DNA of 64,000 nt from Fistularia commersonii (GCA_037954325.1 JBBMNZ010000028.1:9195001-9259000), one strand, 5' to 3'; shown: positions 1-11,749, numbered from the stretch's first letter. Numbers and translations: made by a program. Notes: generated from the sequence alone by a model not told the origin.

Positions 1-91
1 ATAAAAGTGGCAATGCATTATGGGAAATACTGTAACGGTAGACAGATGCTAACCTGTATCCTTCGCCTTCAGACACTTCAGAAAGCGACTG

Positions 92-342
92 CTATACATA
101 TACAATGTTTATATATTAACGTAACATGACTGTGTGACTTTTAAGGGTGTATATGCGACATTAAATGCTGTTTTTAATCACATACATACAATGATTATAT
201 ACTATAGTAACATGACTGTGACGTTTAAGGGCCTATATGTGATATTAAAGACTGCTTTTCTTCACATAAATACAATGATTATATACTAAAGTTACATGAA
301 TGTGACTTCTAAGGGCCTATATGTGATGTTAAAGACTGTTTT
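92..342. repeat. Tandem repeat, about 85-bp unit, three copies
   Basis: Three head-to-tail units each contain the landmarks ACATGA, TGTGAC, AAGGG, TATATG and ATTAAA followed by a short T run. The ACATGA landmark recurs at about 124, 210 and 294, giving spacings of 86 and 84 bases. Units two and three are closer to each other than to unit one. It has the size of a minisatellite and carries no open frame. Confidence 0.85.
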
Positions 343-1567
343 TATAACTTGTTTATCGATGCTGTTAGAGTTGCATCTCAGCTGTTAGCTTAGTTAATGA
401 GGTGGTTAATTGGCATAACAGTAGCGCCATCCAGTGGTGTGCATTTGAGTGTTTATCTGTCTGTTACTTACTAATTATACATCTTGCTCGTTCATTACAT
501 GACACTTCATTTTTAATGGGTGTAATGCTAATGTAAAATCATGAAAACGAAGTGATTTAGTTTTCTAGTTTAATTATTTTCTTTATTTTTCTCCTTGTGT
601 CAATTTTACTTGTGATTTCATGTCGCATCATTATGTGATCACATCCGTCAACATTGCTATTTTAACAAACTGGATGTATCTTAGTGAGAACAGCTTATAC
701 CGATCAGGGAAACAAACATTTTGCTGTAAATAAACTGTAAAATGTGCCTGTTTCTTTTGGGAGATCTCCAACCACTCTGTGTTTGTTCAGACATCTAACT
801 TGCAAATTGACATTGAACAGAAACAATAAGAAACGCCGCTGTGACGCTGCATTAGCAGCATTAGCATTGCAAATGGGAGGATCAGAGGGTCAGCGACCAC
901 ATCCCCGGGTCCTTTTCCATTTTAATTACAGTTTTAAATCACGTCTGCCGGCTCTGGTGCAGGTAGCCTGCCTTCGGAGAAAACTCTTGCTGACTTTCCC
1001 CGAACAATCCGCAATCACGCAGATAGCGACGGACTGTTTCATCCTCTCGCCATCGCCAGCGTCCGCCAGGCCTATTTTTCCTTTGCCGCTTTGTCCCGAA
1101 TCGCCGGGATTTTTGCCTCTGGTTTCGTTAAACTGGTTAGTTCGGCCGATCTACGCGGGCAGAACATGAAATGGGGCCGGTGAATCACAAACCGAAAGCT
1201 CACGTTCTCCTGTTCCGGCGAATGCCGAGTGTATGATACATTCCATAAAGGGAAATCACATATTCATGATCGGGGGATTTCATGAATTCCTTTCTCTCTA
1301 AATTAATGTTCCCTTCCTTCTCATTAACACGTTATGAAATGGGAAGTTAGCAGCTGTGAAGACGTTATTTTTCTGAGATGTCACCAGAAAAAGAGGGAGG
1401 GTCCAACTGTACCACGTATGGAGGTCAGGAAAAAGGCAATGGCAAATAAGTATGTTCACTGATGCACTAAAGTGCTTTTAATTTCGAAACATGGCCGAGA
1501 CTCTAACAATGGCCAAAACATATGACATACTGTATTCTACATTCATTTATGATTATCAGTAGAACCC
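343..1567. other. No gene seen; AT-rich, possible regulatory DNA
   Basis: The frame open at 744-1169 begins with GTG, not ATG, and resembles no family I know. A short GCATTA/GCAGCATTA repetition sits near 849-869. The stretch 1250-1345 is AT-rich and free of simple repeats. Nothing else is recognisable. Confidence 0.4.
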
Positions 1568-1765
1568 TGCTCATGGGATCACGGGGTCGGGGGGGTGCCG
1601 GAGCCAATCGTAGAAGGGTCACCTGTCAATCATAGTGTCCACATCCACGTTCATTTAGTCTTCAGTGACCCTTCTGAATGTTTGGAACTTTGGGAAGAAA
1701 GACAGAGAACCTGGAGAGAACCCAGGTGGGGGAACATGAAGAGAACCCAGGCAGGAAGATGGTTT
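1568..1765 (+). repeat. Family A dispersed repeat, copy 1
   Basis: Family A recurs through this window with an ordered set of landmarks: TTATCCTGCACTC, GGTCGCGGGG, GGAGCCAATCC, CTGTCAATCACAGGGCCAC, ATAGAGAC, AACCATTCAC, TTCAGTGAACCTACTGAC, TTTGGACTGTGGGAGGAAG and GGAGAACATGGAGAG. This copy shows the middle and end blocks: a degenerate GGTCG/GGAGCC region, CTGTCAATCA, TCTTCAGTGACCC, and two runs of GAGAACCCAGG. I know the sequence type as very common in fish genomes but cannot assign a transposon class. The open frame on it is incidental. Confidence 0.8.
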
Positions 1766-1899
1766 TTCCTTGTTTTTTCTGGAACGCAACATTTCACCCT
1801 GGAATTAATCCTTACAGTCAAGAGAGGATTGAATTGGTGCATTATGAGGAATAAATGAGAACAATTCTTACTGATCCTATAATCAGTGGCGGCTGGAGG

Positions 1900-1990
1900 A
1901 CGTATATATACATCCAGCCATCCATCATCTGCGGCTTATCCTGCACCCTATACATACATACATACATACACGTATATATATGTATACATT
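1900..1990 (+). repeat. Family A head fragment running into (CATA)n/(TA)n
   Basis: The CCATCCATCATCTGCGG and CTTATCCTGCACCC landmarks of the family A start are followed directly by a CATA tetranucleotide tract and a short alternating TA tract. The rest of the family A body is missing, so this is a truncated copy or one replaced by microsatellite expansion. Confidence 0.6.
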
Positions 1991-2264
1991 AAAAATAATA
2001 ACAATAATAATGATAATTAGAATAATAACAATTTGAACAATACATAGAAAAAACAAAAGAGTTTCATATATTTTCTCTTTCTCCACTTCTCAAATCATTA
2101 GTGGATAAATCCATTAGTGAGTATTTCAGAAGCAATTATTGTAACAAGGACGCACACACACACACATACACACACTTGACACCTAGCACAAAATCAGCTC
2201 TTAACTTGTCAGACTGTATTATCCTGATTGGTGCAGGTGTTTGCAGTGTATGGATGTGGGTGCA

Positions 2265-2266
<2 letters not shown>

Positions 2267-2314
<48 letters not shown>
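2267..2314. repeat. (TG)24 microsatellite
   Basis: Perfect 48-base TG tract. The cysteine/valine-rich and His/Thr-rich open frames that cross it are artefacts of the repeat. Confidence 0.98.
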
Positions 2315-2315
<1 letters not shown>

Positions 2316-2462
2316 TTCAGGACTGGGGGGGGCATCATCAGAAGGTAGGAACTGTCCAATCCTCAGCAACCAGTAAACCACTTCCTGTTCCTTGCTGGGT
2401 TCTTAAACATCAGGTGCTGAATTTTGGAGCACATACTTCCAGACCGACGGTTCACACTCGCG

Positions 2463-2486
2463 CACACACACACACACACACACACA
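2463..2486. repeat. (CA)12 microsatellite
   Basis: Perfect CA tract lying 150 bases after the (TG)24 tract and in the opposite sense, followed by a shorter CACACA remnant. Confidence 0.95.
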
Positions 2487-3354
2487 GGGAAGCACACACA
2501 GCTCCCTGTGTTTCACTGCTGTGCTGTTGCTCTTTTCAGTGAAAGGTAGCTGCGCTAATAAGTTCAGCTCTCTCCATTGGCTGCTCTTCGGACGACAAGG
2601 GTTACTCCTTTGAGTGCCCCGACGTCACTCTGCCTCCCAATTACCAGGTTTACGCACGCACGCAGGATTGTGCGTGCACCCACACATACACAGTCACACC
2701 TTAATCCACATTCAGAGAGAATTTTAAATGCTTTCCATTAAATTCATAAAAGATGGATCTTCTCTAAAATGCTAAAGTGATCTCTCCACCTCTCATATAT
2801 TGTTATCTATACATGAAATGGAAAATGCATTATACAGTGAGGACTGGAAATCAGCCGGCTCCGCCTGAAAAGTGTTGAACCCGAGCTTTGATAATTGAAA
2901 TAAGAATTGGCTGGCTACTGCCGAGCATCGAGAACCACGGCTGGTCAGATGAGACATTAAGAGAGCGACAAAAAAAAAACGGAGTAAAAATAGAGCTTTC
3001 AGCGATAACTTGGCAATTGAATTCGGCTTTTAGTGCGCACTGCACCAAAAATAAGTCTGAGAAGCCCGGCGTGGATTCACTAATGACGCATCATTAACAA
3101 GTAAAATATCTTCCAGTTCAATGAGATGTTCATTTGGGTGGTTTCCTCGGAGCTGGCTTCTTTTCTTGAAAGTCCAAAAATTGTAGAAAGCATCTTTATA
3201 TTTAGACCTGTAATGCACAGGTGACATTTTCAACAAGAATCTGGAGATTATCGGTACGCGTCGAGTGGCCCGCGGCCGCAAAATCTGTTTGGCTGCCGGC
3301 GTGTAAATGCCAGCTTCCATCTCTGCTGTGCTAAAGTTTAAGGAGAGAAACATG
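2487..3354. other. No confirmed gene; short open frame and regulatory-looking block
   Basis: A 57-codon open stretch without an ATG (about 2546-2705, plus strand) contains the peptide GYSFECPDVTLPPNYQ just before CAG|GT at about 2648. It is not recognised and its upstream splice acceptor is poor. From 2840 to 3110 the sequence is free of simple repeats and contains AT-rich motifs such as TTGATAATTG, which suits a conserved non-coding block. The 107-codon minus frame at 3030-3353 resembles nothing known. Confidence 0.3.
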
Positions 3355-3376
3355 ACAGAGAGAGAGAGAGAGAGAG
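3355..3376. repeat. (GA)n microsatellite
   Basis: About eleven AG dinucleotides in a row. Confidence 0.9.
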
Positions 3377-5373
3377 TCCACGGGTGTTAGCCGGCAAGCC
3401 GACATGCAGCCAAACTCCTGCCAGACTATTAGCAAGTGTGCTTGTGTTGGTAAAGGTGACGGAGCCCCGAGTGTCAATCCTCCAAATCCCAGAATTCCTA
3501 ATTCACGAGGAGGTCATGCGTGGTCTCGGCCAATATTCTTTGCGAAGCGCAGCCTTTCGAGGAGGGGGGTCATCAGATGGTCGCCGGTGCCTGAGTAGGT
3601 TCTGAAAAACAGGAAATGCCAAGCAGATAAAGCTGCTAGACCGCCATGAACGAGCGCACGAACGTGTCCGTGTGTGCATGTGTGCGTACTCGTGTGCACA
3701 CGCACCCGCACGGTGACATTTCACATCTCCACAGTGAATCTGGGAGCATCACCAGGCTGAACCGACCGAATCCGAGCCGTCCTAATTCATCTCCCTGTCT
3801 TTCACTATCTCTGAGAGCCCTGATGGCATTTTCAAACTTTCAGTTCAACCCCCCAAAAAAAGAAAACGAAGGAAAAGGACCCTCTCCTCTGCCTATTCTG
3901 CCATTTTGAGATTAGTCATATTAACTATTCCACGCATTTACGCCTTGTCTAAATGGCCTTAAAAGTCACTTCCATCAGATATGTAGACCCGTACCGCCAT
4001 CGCAATCACAGAAGAGTGAACCACCAGAAGCCCTGATGGCGAGGATGATGAAGGAACGCAGGAGAAGACGCAAGAGAGTGTTGCAGTTGTGTATTTTGAA
4101 AATACCAAACTGATAATCAATAAAGTGGAAATGATAGACGATAATATATTCTTGACTGTCCGGTACCAAGTCGGTTGACAAATCCAACCCCTTCTGTTGC
4201 AGACCTGGAAATACATTGTGACACTGACATACTGTCTCGGTTTACTGCTGTTAAACAAGCTGACATTAGACAGGAAGTGCAAAACACTCACATTTTGGAA
4301 TCTCCCTTTTGTTAGTCCCGTGCAAACAGCCGGTGATGTTAAGAGCCCTTCATCTCTAATTGGAAATAATTTAACCTTGTTTAAACATCACGGAGCAGAA
4401 TCACTATACAAACGTATTGAGCCCTGAAGTAGCATTAAGAGAAGTACCATTAACTAAGAGAGGGTTACATGTAACTAACTGAACCGTCATCATGTCTGAT
4501 TCCGTGAGCATCTCGGTGAACTGATTCATGCTAACTTCACTGATTCCCGGTCCAGCAAAGACTACCAGTAAGGAATGGGCAGCACCTGTGTGTATCGAGA
4601 GTTAACTATAGGATATTAGATAATCGCAGTCTATAATTTAATGCTCATGCAATGTCCGTTGCTATCTAAGCCAGCTACGTGCCTTGTTTATTATGAAATT
4701 GCTGCAAGGCCTTTCTATGGCTGTTGAATGGTAAATTGCTGCTTAAAATAACAGGTTTTAGGTCAGTCCACCAAATCCACTCTGTGATTATGGGATTGAA
4801 CACAGTTATCTGTCTCAGATGCTCGCTCCGGAGTGTGTCAGCGCAGAAGATAACACAGGCCCCAGGAATCAGTACCTGTGGGGCTGGCCAGAACAGAAGC
4901 CTGTAAATAAAAAAGGATGATATCGAATAAAAACAAGCGAGGAAGACTCGGTCATGTGCCGAGACATGTGTGGGCCATCACGGGGGGAACCAGCCGCGGG
5001 AAAAATATAAATAAAATACAATCATTAACTTGCTCTGCTGCTCTTAATAAGGAGCTGGGAGAGACGAGGGAGGGGGGGCGTAAGAGGAGGTTGCCGCGGC
5101 AACTGAAATTAGAACCTGGGATAACAAGAGATTTGAGAATGTGTGGGATGACCCAGGTGAGATGGAGAGATGGGAAAAAGGCGTAAGAGAGAAAGAGAAA
5201 GTGAAAGAGAGATGATCGGATACACAGCCAGAATGAAGGTTCATTCCAGCGAATGCAGCTTCTGCACCGTCTGCTGAACAAAATGTCTGCTCTCCTTTAA
5301 GAAAATGTTTCCTTTCTTAAAGGCGCTGCAGCGGCTCCTTGAGCAGCACAGGTGATGTATTATAATGTCAGAA
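3377..5373. other. No gene seen
   Basis: A GT/CG alternating purine-pyrimidine patch lies at about 3655-3715. Around 4020-4110 a plus-strand frame encodes a short Arg/Lys-rich peptide (MMKERRRRRKRVLQL) and is followed by AATAAA at about 4120. The peptide is not recognised and is probably chance. The remaining frames are short and unremarkable. Confidence 0.35.
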
Positions 5374-5414
5374 TTTATTTATTTAATAAATAGATAAATA
5401 AATAAATAAATAAA
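5374..5414. repeat. (TTTA)/(AAAT)n AT-rich simple repeat
   Basis: Imperfect tetranucleotide tract: TTTA repeats pass into TAAA/AAAT repeats, giving a short inverted arrangement. Confidence 0.85.
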
Positions 5415-6119
5415 ATACCGCATTCAGCCACAAAGGCGTTATTGCAACAAAGCGATTTTCGGAGGGAAAAACAATATTCGAACCTCCCGATCATTAAGTT
5501 AATGTTGGTTTTATAGCTTTTAATGAAAACGGGTCTCAGAGGGGTTTCTCAGCGCTCGTTCTATGAAAAAAAAAAAAAAGCATTAAAGCATGGCCGAGGT
5601 GTCGGGAGGGGGAACTCACACATAAAAATCAGCAGAGAAAAAGCAGATTCATAATGAGCTACTCATCAGCCGACACCCTCCAGATATACAGACCGCGGGT
5701 TTTGTAGCTACGGCATAAATTCCAAAGCATCCTCCTCATATCTTGGCCGACGAATACAAACGCGAGCGAGGCTGTCAGTCAACGTTCGCCTTCCTTCACT
5801 CCGCCGCCAACTGGAGGCTGGCACTTTATGAGGTCTGGGTGTTAAGACCTAAAATGTCAATATTGGGCCCAGGGGAAGGAATAATTAAGGCATAAAGATC
5901 TACAAGCCTTCTGACATATGGCCAGCCAGCTGTCACGGTTGTCTGCTTGCATCCGTGACGGCGACAACGAGGCCGCCATCGTGGCGACGTCCGCAGTGTT
6001 AAAATGTCAGCTGACTTGAGTTACAACTGAAGCCACACGCCTACAATAAGAAAAGGGACACGGCTTGAGAAACGGCGCCCGAAACTCCCTGCAGGAGGGC
6101 GAAGGGGTGAAAGTCTGAA
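5415..6119. other. Possible conserved non-coding block (about 5640-5990)
   Basis: There is no gene. Unlike its surroundings, 5640-5990 lacks simple repeats and contains homeodomain-type and bHLH-type core motifs (GGAATAATTAAGGC near 5877, CATATG near 5916, CAGCTG near 5928). This composition is typical of vertebrate enhancers, but conservation cannot be tested here. An A13 run lies at about 5566-5579. Confidence 0.2.
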
Positions 6120-6247
6120 AATGTGGCCCTGTGATTGACAGGTAAACGCCGCCCCTCATCCCGATGTCAGCTGGGATTGGCTCCGGCTCCCAGCAACGAG
6201 GAACTTAAGTGACATGATGAGCAATGGACGAAATGATTGAATGAATG
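6120..6247 (-). repeat. Family A dispersed repeat, inverted partial copy
   Basis: Read on the plus strand it shows CTGTGATTGACAGGTA, then ATGTCAGCTGGGATTGGCTC and GGCTCCCAGCAACGAGG, then ATGA-rich sequence. These are the reverse complement of the family A middle and head blocks. Only the head half is present. Confidence 0.75.
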
Positions 6248-8805
6248 CATTAATTCACATTCTGATTTAAAAAAGAAAAAAGAAAAAACACCAGCACGCT
6301 ACTGCACGCTCACAATCTGACTACCCCAAACACACAGATACGCATGCGCACGCACAAAGTATTGCAGCAGGCATAAACTGCAAGGGACATGTAGTATAAA
6401 CGCTCAACCCGCGTGTAAGAGGCTGATTAATGGATTTCCTATCAGGATCTGAAGCCGCTGAGATTTGGCCATCACTCCGGGAAACTCTGAGACGTGGAGG
6501 GGGTCATCCAGTGGTGGCTGCAGTTCTTTCAAATCCCCTGCAGCGGCTGAGAATTGAAAATGAAGTTACCAACATTGTGTTTTTTTTTGTTTTTTTGCGA
6601 GCCGAAAGGTAATTGCCAGATTTTGTATCAAGTTACCGAAGCGAGACCTGAGCCTTGGGTGACAGCCGGAGTCATCGCAGCTCCCCTGCAGCTCCCCTGC
6701 AGCTCCCCGTGCATCGAGGTGAGGCTCCGAGCCGCCGGTCCTCATTTAGTTTATCATTTCACCATTAGAAATGTGCTTTTTAAAAATACCAAAACTAAAA
6801 CCGCGGGTTCGTCATCCAAACGCAGTCGGAGGTGGTTCTGCTGCAAAAACCCTCCAAGCGTTCAAAAGCGAAGAATCTTTCCCGTGACTTATAAAAGCAC
6901 CTTTCAGTCTCTCAAACTTTCCCTCCCGTGAGAATGAACACCTGAAAACGCCCCCGGCCCTCCGCCGAGGGGCTGCCGGACACCGCGGTTTTGTCCGCGG
7001 GTGAGGACTGGCTGCAGGGTTGAGCATCTTGTTGGACATGAGAAACAGGAATTCCTCCAAGGAGGGGATAAAGGAACATGAGAGCGGCTTTGCTCAGAAC
7101 CAGGGGGACACGCTCCTTTGTTGGCGGCGCCGCCACCGCCGCTTTCATGATAACCACCAACCGTTTCCAATTCAGCTCTAATTTATCAACAAAAACCACA
7201 CAGGAAGCACATTTTTTACAAATAAATCCGATTCTGGTCTGTGTCCTTTGAGTGGACTTTGCAGGACTCGCCGTCTTGGCACGGAGTTTAACGCCGTCCG
7301 TGCTTTGACAAACTCTTCCCCCGCTGCTGCTTGGCGGCGGCCGGGAAACGTTGCGTTTTTCTGAGGACGCCTTTCGCTGCCTGCTTGCCCTTGGTTCACT
7401 TTGTTTTTCCAGCACCGGTAAATAAGAGGTTAGCGGATGACAACTTTGGCTCCTAGCAGCTATTAAACCGCATTTCAGGGTCACTTCTTGCGGAGAAGGT
7501 CTTGAGTCTTCACAGCGGTGGCCCTTTGCTCCGTTTCTGCATCCCCTCCTCCCCGCAGCCGCTCCGACGGTTCGGCCATCTTTGTGATCCCTGCGGCGTA
7601 TATGAAAGACATGCATTCCCCCCCCCCCGCGGGCGTCTGGCCCCCCCCTGCACAGACATTTCAGATCCAGCTCCTGTGACTGATCTGGAGTGGCTTCAAT
7701 TAACTGGATCACCCAGGTGTGAGGGGTGGGGGGGGTCCTGCCTGGCACTTTTTTTTGTTTTGTTTTTTTCATTTGAGCGTGGGACCTATGACCCTCCTTC
7801 CAATGCCCCACCAACTCCAACTTTTCTCTTCCTCATCTGAGCTAATTGCTGTGCATCAGTGCAGAGACCCTTGTGGTCGTCGTCGTCATGACGATTGGAC
7901 GGAGCTGCGGGGTTGGCGGGGATCGACCCGCCGTTGCGGCCATTCTGATTGATATTACCAGCCAATTAAAGTGGCTGTTATTTATAATCAATAAAAAAGA
8001 AAAAATGAGGACGGAGGTTGTACTGACCTTGAGCCATGAAAGAGATTCTGGGGACTGAGAAACAATATTTGGGTGCGAAAACTTGAAATATGGATTTTCA
8101 TATATATATATTATGCATTTAGAAGTAATGAATTTCATAGCTTCGCCATAAAGTAGTCATTGCAGAACGAACATCAACACAGCGTAATGCTACTCTTCTG
8201 TAAATTGCAGTCACTGTCTTCAAATATCGACAGGTCAAAGAAAATGATCACCCTCAATAATCCTGACGATTAAAGCATGGGATGACAGTCAAACCAAAAT
8301 TCTGGGACCATAACCAAAATATTTCACAATGCGCGAAGAGAAATATTGATGCATTTCAACCACTGTGAGCTAGCAATCAACAGTGCACCCCCATTGGTTT
8401 CCAGGAAATACACCATGAAACGTACTGTCTTAATGTTCATTCATAAATACAACTGCACGTCCTGTTCGCATGAAAGAAATCCAACTACTATTTGCTATTG
8501 TACGCCTGTTTTCGTGTTTTCTACCAGCTCCGTACTTCCCGTCTTCACTCTGGGAAAATAAAAGTAACTAAACACTTGGGGCAACTTCCTGTAGTGCAGG
8601 GCAGAATAACAGGATGGCTTGAAAAATGAAGGGAAATCAATGGAGAAATAGAGAAGCAAAAAATGAAAAAGGGCAGTGACTATGTTGTATTAGCATAGTT
8701 AAGTTAGAATTTGGTATGGAATCACAGTTTGGGTATTAATTAATACTTGACTATTTGTGGCAGTATTCAAAAGGTAAATGTGTGCTGCATACAGATTCAT
8801 TTACA
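6248..8805. other. No confirmed gene; GC-rich tract with the longest open frame
   Basis: An 11-bp unit, GCAGCTCCCCT, is repeated about three times near 6678-6708. From 6900 to 7620 the DNA is GC-rich with many CpGs. The longest non-repetitive open frame of the window (302 codons, minus strand, 6912-7820) lies over it. Its product is Arg/Ser/Gly-rich, has no domain I recognise, and crosses what look like non-coding motifs near 7640-7710, so I treat it as incidental. C-runs occur at 7617-7627 and 7642-7648. From 8000 to 8800 the sequence is AT-rich with no gene. Confidence 0.35.
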
Positions 8806-9085
8806 AACTGCCATCACTGCTTATCCCCAAAACAGGGTCCCACGTGGGGACGCCCAGAGCCAATCCTGGTTGCCATGGGTCGAGGGGTGGAGTTTGACCT
8901 GGATGGGCCACCCGTCAATCACAGAGACACCCAGCCGTTCATATTTTCATTCACACCTGCAGAAATTTAGAATCTTCAATGAAACTACTGACAGAGGGGA
9001 ATACGGAGCAGACGGAGAGAACCCAGGAAGGAGAACATGGAGAGAACCAAACCAGGAACCTTCTTGCCTTGAGGCAGCTGTATGT
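8806..9085 (+). repeat. Family A dispersed repeat, near-complete copy
   Basis: Landmarks in order: CTTATCCCC, GCCAATCCTGG, CCGTCAATCACAGAG, CAGCCGTTCAT, AATCTTCAATGAAACTACTGA, GGAGAACATGGAGAGAACC and AACCTTCTTGCCTTGAGGC. The last is the far end of the family. The open frames across it have no protein meaning. Confidence 0.85.
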
Positions 9086-9116
9086 ACTTAAAAATGTAGC
9101 TTATGGATTGTGTGTA

Positions 9117-9123
<7 letters not shown>

Positions 9124-9168
<45 letters not shown>
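9124..9168. repeat. (GT)22 microsatellite
   Basis: Perfect GT tract starting 40 bases after the end of a family A copy, with a GTGCGT lead-in. Confidence 0.97.
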
Positions 9169-9171
<3 letters not shown>

Positions 9172-9637
9172 GGTGGAAGCAGGCATTTACAGGTGACCGT
9201 ATGCGACCCGAAAACAACAAGCGGAAGACGGCAGTATTTTGTTGACAGTGAAGAGACACGGAGTACACGAATCAGATCATAGTGCTCCTTTGACATCTAA
9301 TGTACCGTTGTGGGTGTTATTTATTTCGCTCCACTTGCATTAGAAACCTACACACACATACACACACACACTTACACAGAGAATCCACTGGAGAGAACGC
9401 TTCCGTGTGCTGACTGCTAATATAGACTGACGGAGCCCTGGAGCACATTAGCTTCTATCCATGCCACAAGTCCGGGTTAAACCCTGTTTATATTCAGATC
9501 TGGGATCCATCCAAAAAAGAAGGGGTTGAAGTGATGGGCTTCACATTTGTACTGTTAGACTTTATTTACTTATTAATGTGAGGTTAACAAAATTGAAAAG
9601 ACCATAAAATCATCAGCTTCCTGTTTAAGTTGATGCA

Positions 9638-9642
<5 letters not shown>
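9169..9642. other. No gene seen
   Basis: Only short CA runs near 9350-9375 and AT-rich sequence are visible. Confidence 0.4.
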
Positions 9643-9675
<33 letters not shown>

Positions 9676-9683
9676 ACACACAT
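9643..9683. repeat. (CA)n microsatellite, interrupted
   Basis: CA tract with a single T interruption near 9670, followed by CATACATA. Confidence 0.95.
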
Positions 9684-9772
9684 ACATAAATACCTTCATC
9701 CTTCTTAGATGAGAAAAAGTCAACGTCACTGCACGCGCTCACAACACAGATGGCGGCTCTGGGTTACTCATA

Positions 9773-9793
9773 TCTCTCTCTCTCTCTCTCTCT
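9773..9793. repeat. (TC)10 microsatellite
   Basis: Perfect TC tract. Confidence 0.9.
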
Positions 9794-10408
9794 GGTTGAA
9801 TTGTCGCACAGGAAGGTGGTCAGAACGTCTAATATTTTTGGTTTGTTGTTTTTAACACGTCCCACACACAAATGTAAAAGTGCACGTGCGGCTGACTTTA
9901 GAACAAAAGGTCACGTGTGTTTTTGGCCTGCGGCTGAACCCCCCCCCCCCGGTCCCGCTTTTGTTCTCGTTCCCCTTTCTCTCCTCTGAACTTTCTGACA
10001 CGGAAAAGTTTTCGGGTGAGTCGTGAAAACTCTTGTCCCTCCTGATTTCCCCTGAAGGAAACATCTATTCCATTTTTCTATTTGGCTTTCTCATGTAGGC
10101 AAATCCTCTGTGCCGCTTGCCCTCGATTCCCCTCTGGAAAAAAAAAAAAAAAACAATCCCCCTCCGCCTCGCTCTCTTTTAAAATGTATTGTTTATTAGC
10201 AACAGCTAAAATGTTGAGCTGGAGATGATAAACACCTGGATCCCACGGAGCTACCTGCCCTTTTCTGTGATCAAACTGCTTGATATTCCTCCCTGCCTCG
10301 TCTTCTCTCTTTGTTTTTTTTCCCCTGATTCAGACCCCTGATTGGGCCGATTCGGGATTCCCGACCATCCCTTTCTGCTCAGTCTGGTCTGGCCATCAAA
10401 AGAAAAAA
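9794..10408. other. No gene seen
   Basis: A C10-type run lies near 9941-9950 and an A15-type run near 10139-10153. No recognisable coding sequence. Confidence 0.4.
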
Positions 10409-10547
10409 CTCACACTCTCACCCTCACTCTCTCTCACTCTCACTCTTCTCACTCTCACTCTCTCACTCTTCTCACTCTCACTCTCACTCTCACTCCTAAC
10501 ACTCACACTCCTAACTCTCACACTCACTCTCTCTCTCTTTCTCTCAA
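10409..10547. repeat. (TCTCAC)n pyrimidine-rich minisatellite
   Basis: Degenerate array of CTCACT/TCTCAC units with TTCTCACT and CTAACACTCA variants, ending in a plain CT tract. All reading frames are open across it, which explains the Leu/Ser/Thr-rich and Glu/Arg-rich frames on both strands. Confidence 0.9.
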
Positions 10548-11649
10548 CAAAAAGCACTTTGTTTGAGTGGACGGCAACTGTGTAACTCACAGAGTCCTGC
10601 GGTTTCAACCGCAAAATTGAAAAAAAAAAAAAATAGAAATGGAATTAAATCAGAGTAAAAAGGAATGACTGGAGCAAACAGCTTTCCACCATTGATCTGG
10701 AATTCAAATCTCCAAATCTCCAAACCAAACCTCCAAACCCTCCTTATAATTCCCACGTCCCTAATATCGGTATAGACCGGTAACCCGGCCCCTCGCCTCC
10801 CCTCCTCCAGCTCCTCACCTAGATCAAAGTTCCGCACACATCTGTTCTGCTCACTGCCGCTCCGACTTGCCAGCTGGACTCCGACAGGTCTCTTTCTGTC
10901 TGTAGGTGTCAGCGCCGCACCTCCGTCCAAAAGCCTGGGCGTCTTGGCAAGCTGCAGCGGAGGGGGGAGAGGGAGGAGGGTCAAAGCGGCTGTTCGGGAT
11001 ACCGGAGCGCGTGCGGGTGCGAGCCGGCGCTTTGTGGGATTCTCACAAAAAAAGGTGCACGTCCTCAAACCGACCGCTTCTGCGGAGGAGAGCGAGGTGG
11101 GATGGGACCTCCTGACCTTCTCACACTCATAGTCCCGAAAATTATTGAATTTAAAAATCCAGCAGAACAGCAAATTTAACCACAGGAAAACCACTGCCTC
11201 CTGGTTAAACAGGTGGTTTTAGCAGAGTTTGACCTTCTTAGCGGTCAGCTGACCCCCTCACCCCACCCCAACCCCATAGGACCAATGCCAAAGGCTGCAA
11301 GCATGTTGGCAAATGACAATTTCATGAGTCTGGGTTAGAATATTAATATTTTACTCATTAAATACATGATTGGCTTTTTACGCACGCCCCCGGCTGGATC
11401 CTCAGAGGCCCTCAGCCCGGTTTATACCTCTGCGTCAGCTCCACATGGAACAGCTGATTGGCTGGTGGTGTTGCACCACCAGGTGGCGCTAGGTGGGATA
11501 CTTCGTGCACTTCAACTGAGCCAAGTGGAATAACCGAAACGCCGACTAGGAGCTCAGATACTGTGGTAGCGTGTGGTAGAGCAGACGTGTGGTCGATCCC
11601 AAACATTTACAAAAAATAGCATCACTTTCAGGGTTAACGTTATGAGGTA
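10548..11649. other. No confirmed gene; GC-rich patch with splice-like motifs
   Basis: The 216-codon minus frame (10544-11194) has no recognisable domain. A pyrimidine tract ending in TCTGTCTGTAG at about 10905 would make a fair plus-strand splice acceptor, but no convincing donor follows the Arg/Gly-rich frame after it. From 10900 to 11100 the DNA is GC-rich. An A13 run lies at about 10621-10633. Confidence 0.3.
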
Positions 11650-11749
11650 CCGTATTTTCACGACTATAAGGCGCACATAAAAGTCTTAGATTTTCTTCAA
11701 AATGTGCGGCGCGCCCTATAGTGCAGTGCGCCCTGTGTATGGTGTTGAC

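Noticed and set aside
744..1169. 141-codon plus-strand frame as a gene
   Set aside because: Starts at GTG, which is not a normal eukaryotic start, has no recognisable domain, and no splice or promoter context.
1885..1905. CAGTGGCGGCTGG, resembling an hAT transposon end
   Set aside because: Only about 13 bases match, with no partner inverted repeat or 8-bp duplication.
4020..4130. Arg/Lys-rich peptide followed by AATAAA as a small gene
   Set aside because: No matching family, no splice structure, and one AATAAA is expected by chance in AT-rich DNA.
10280..10614. Leu/Ser/Thr-rich and Arg/Glu-rich frames over the TCTCAC array
   Set aside because: Artefact of the simple-sequence array; all frames are open.
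10544..11194. 216-codon minus-strand frame
   Set aside because: Crosses an A-run and the end of the simple-repeat region, and shows no domain or consistent splice sites.
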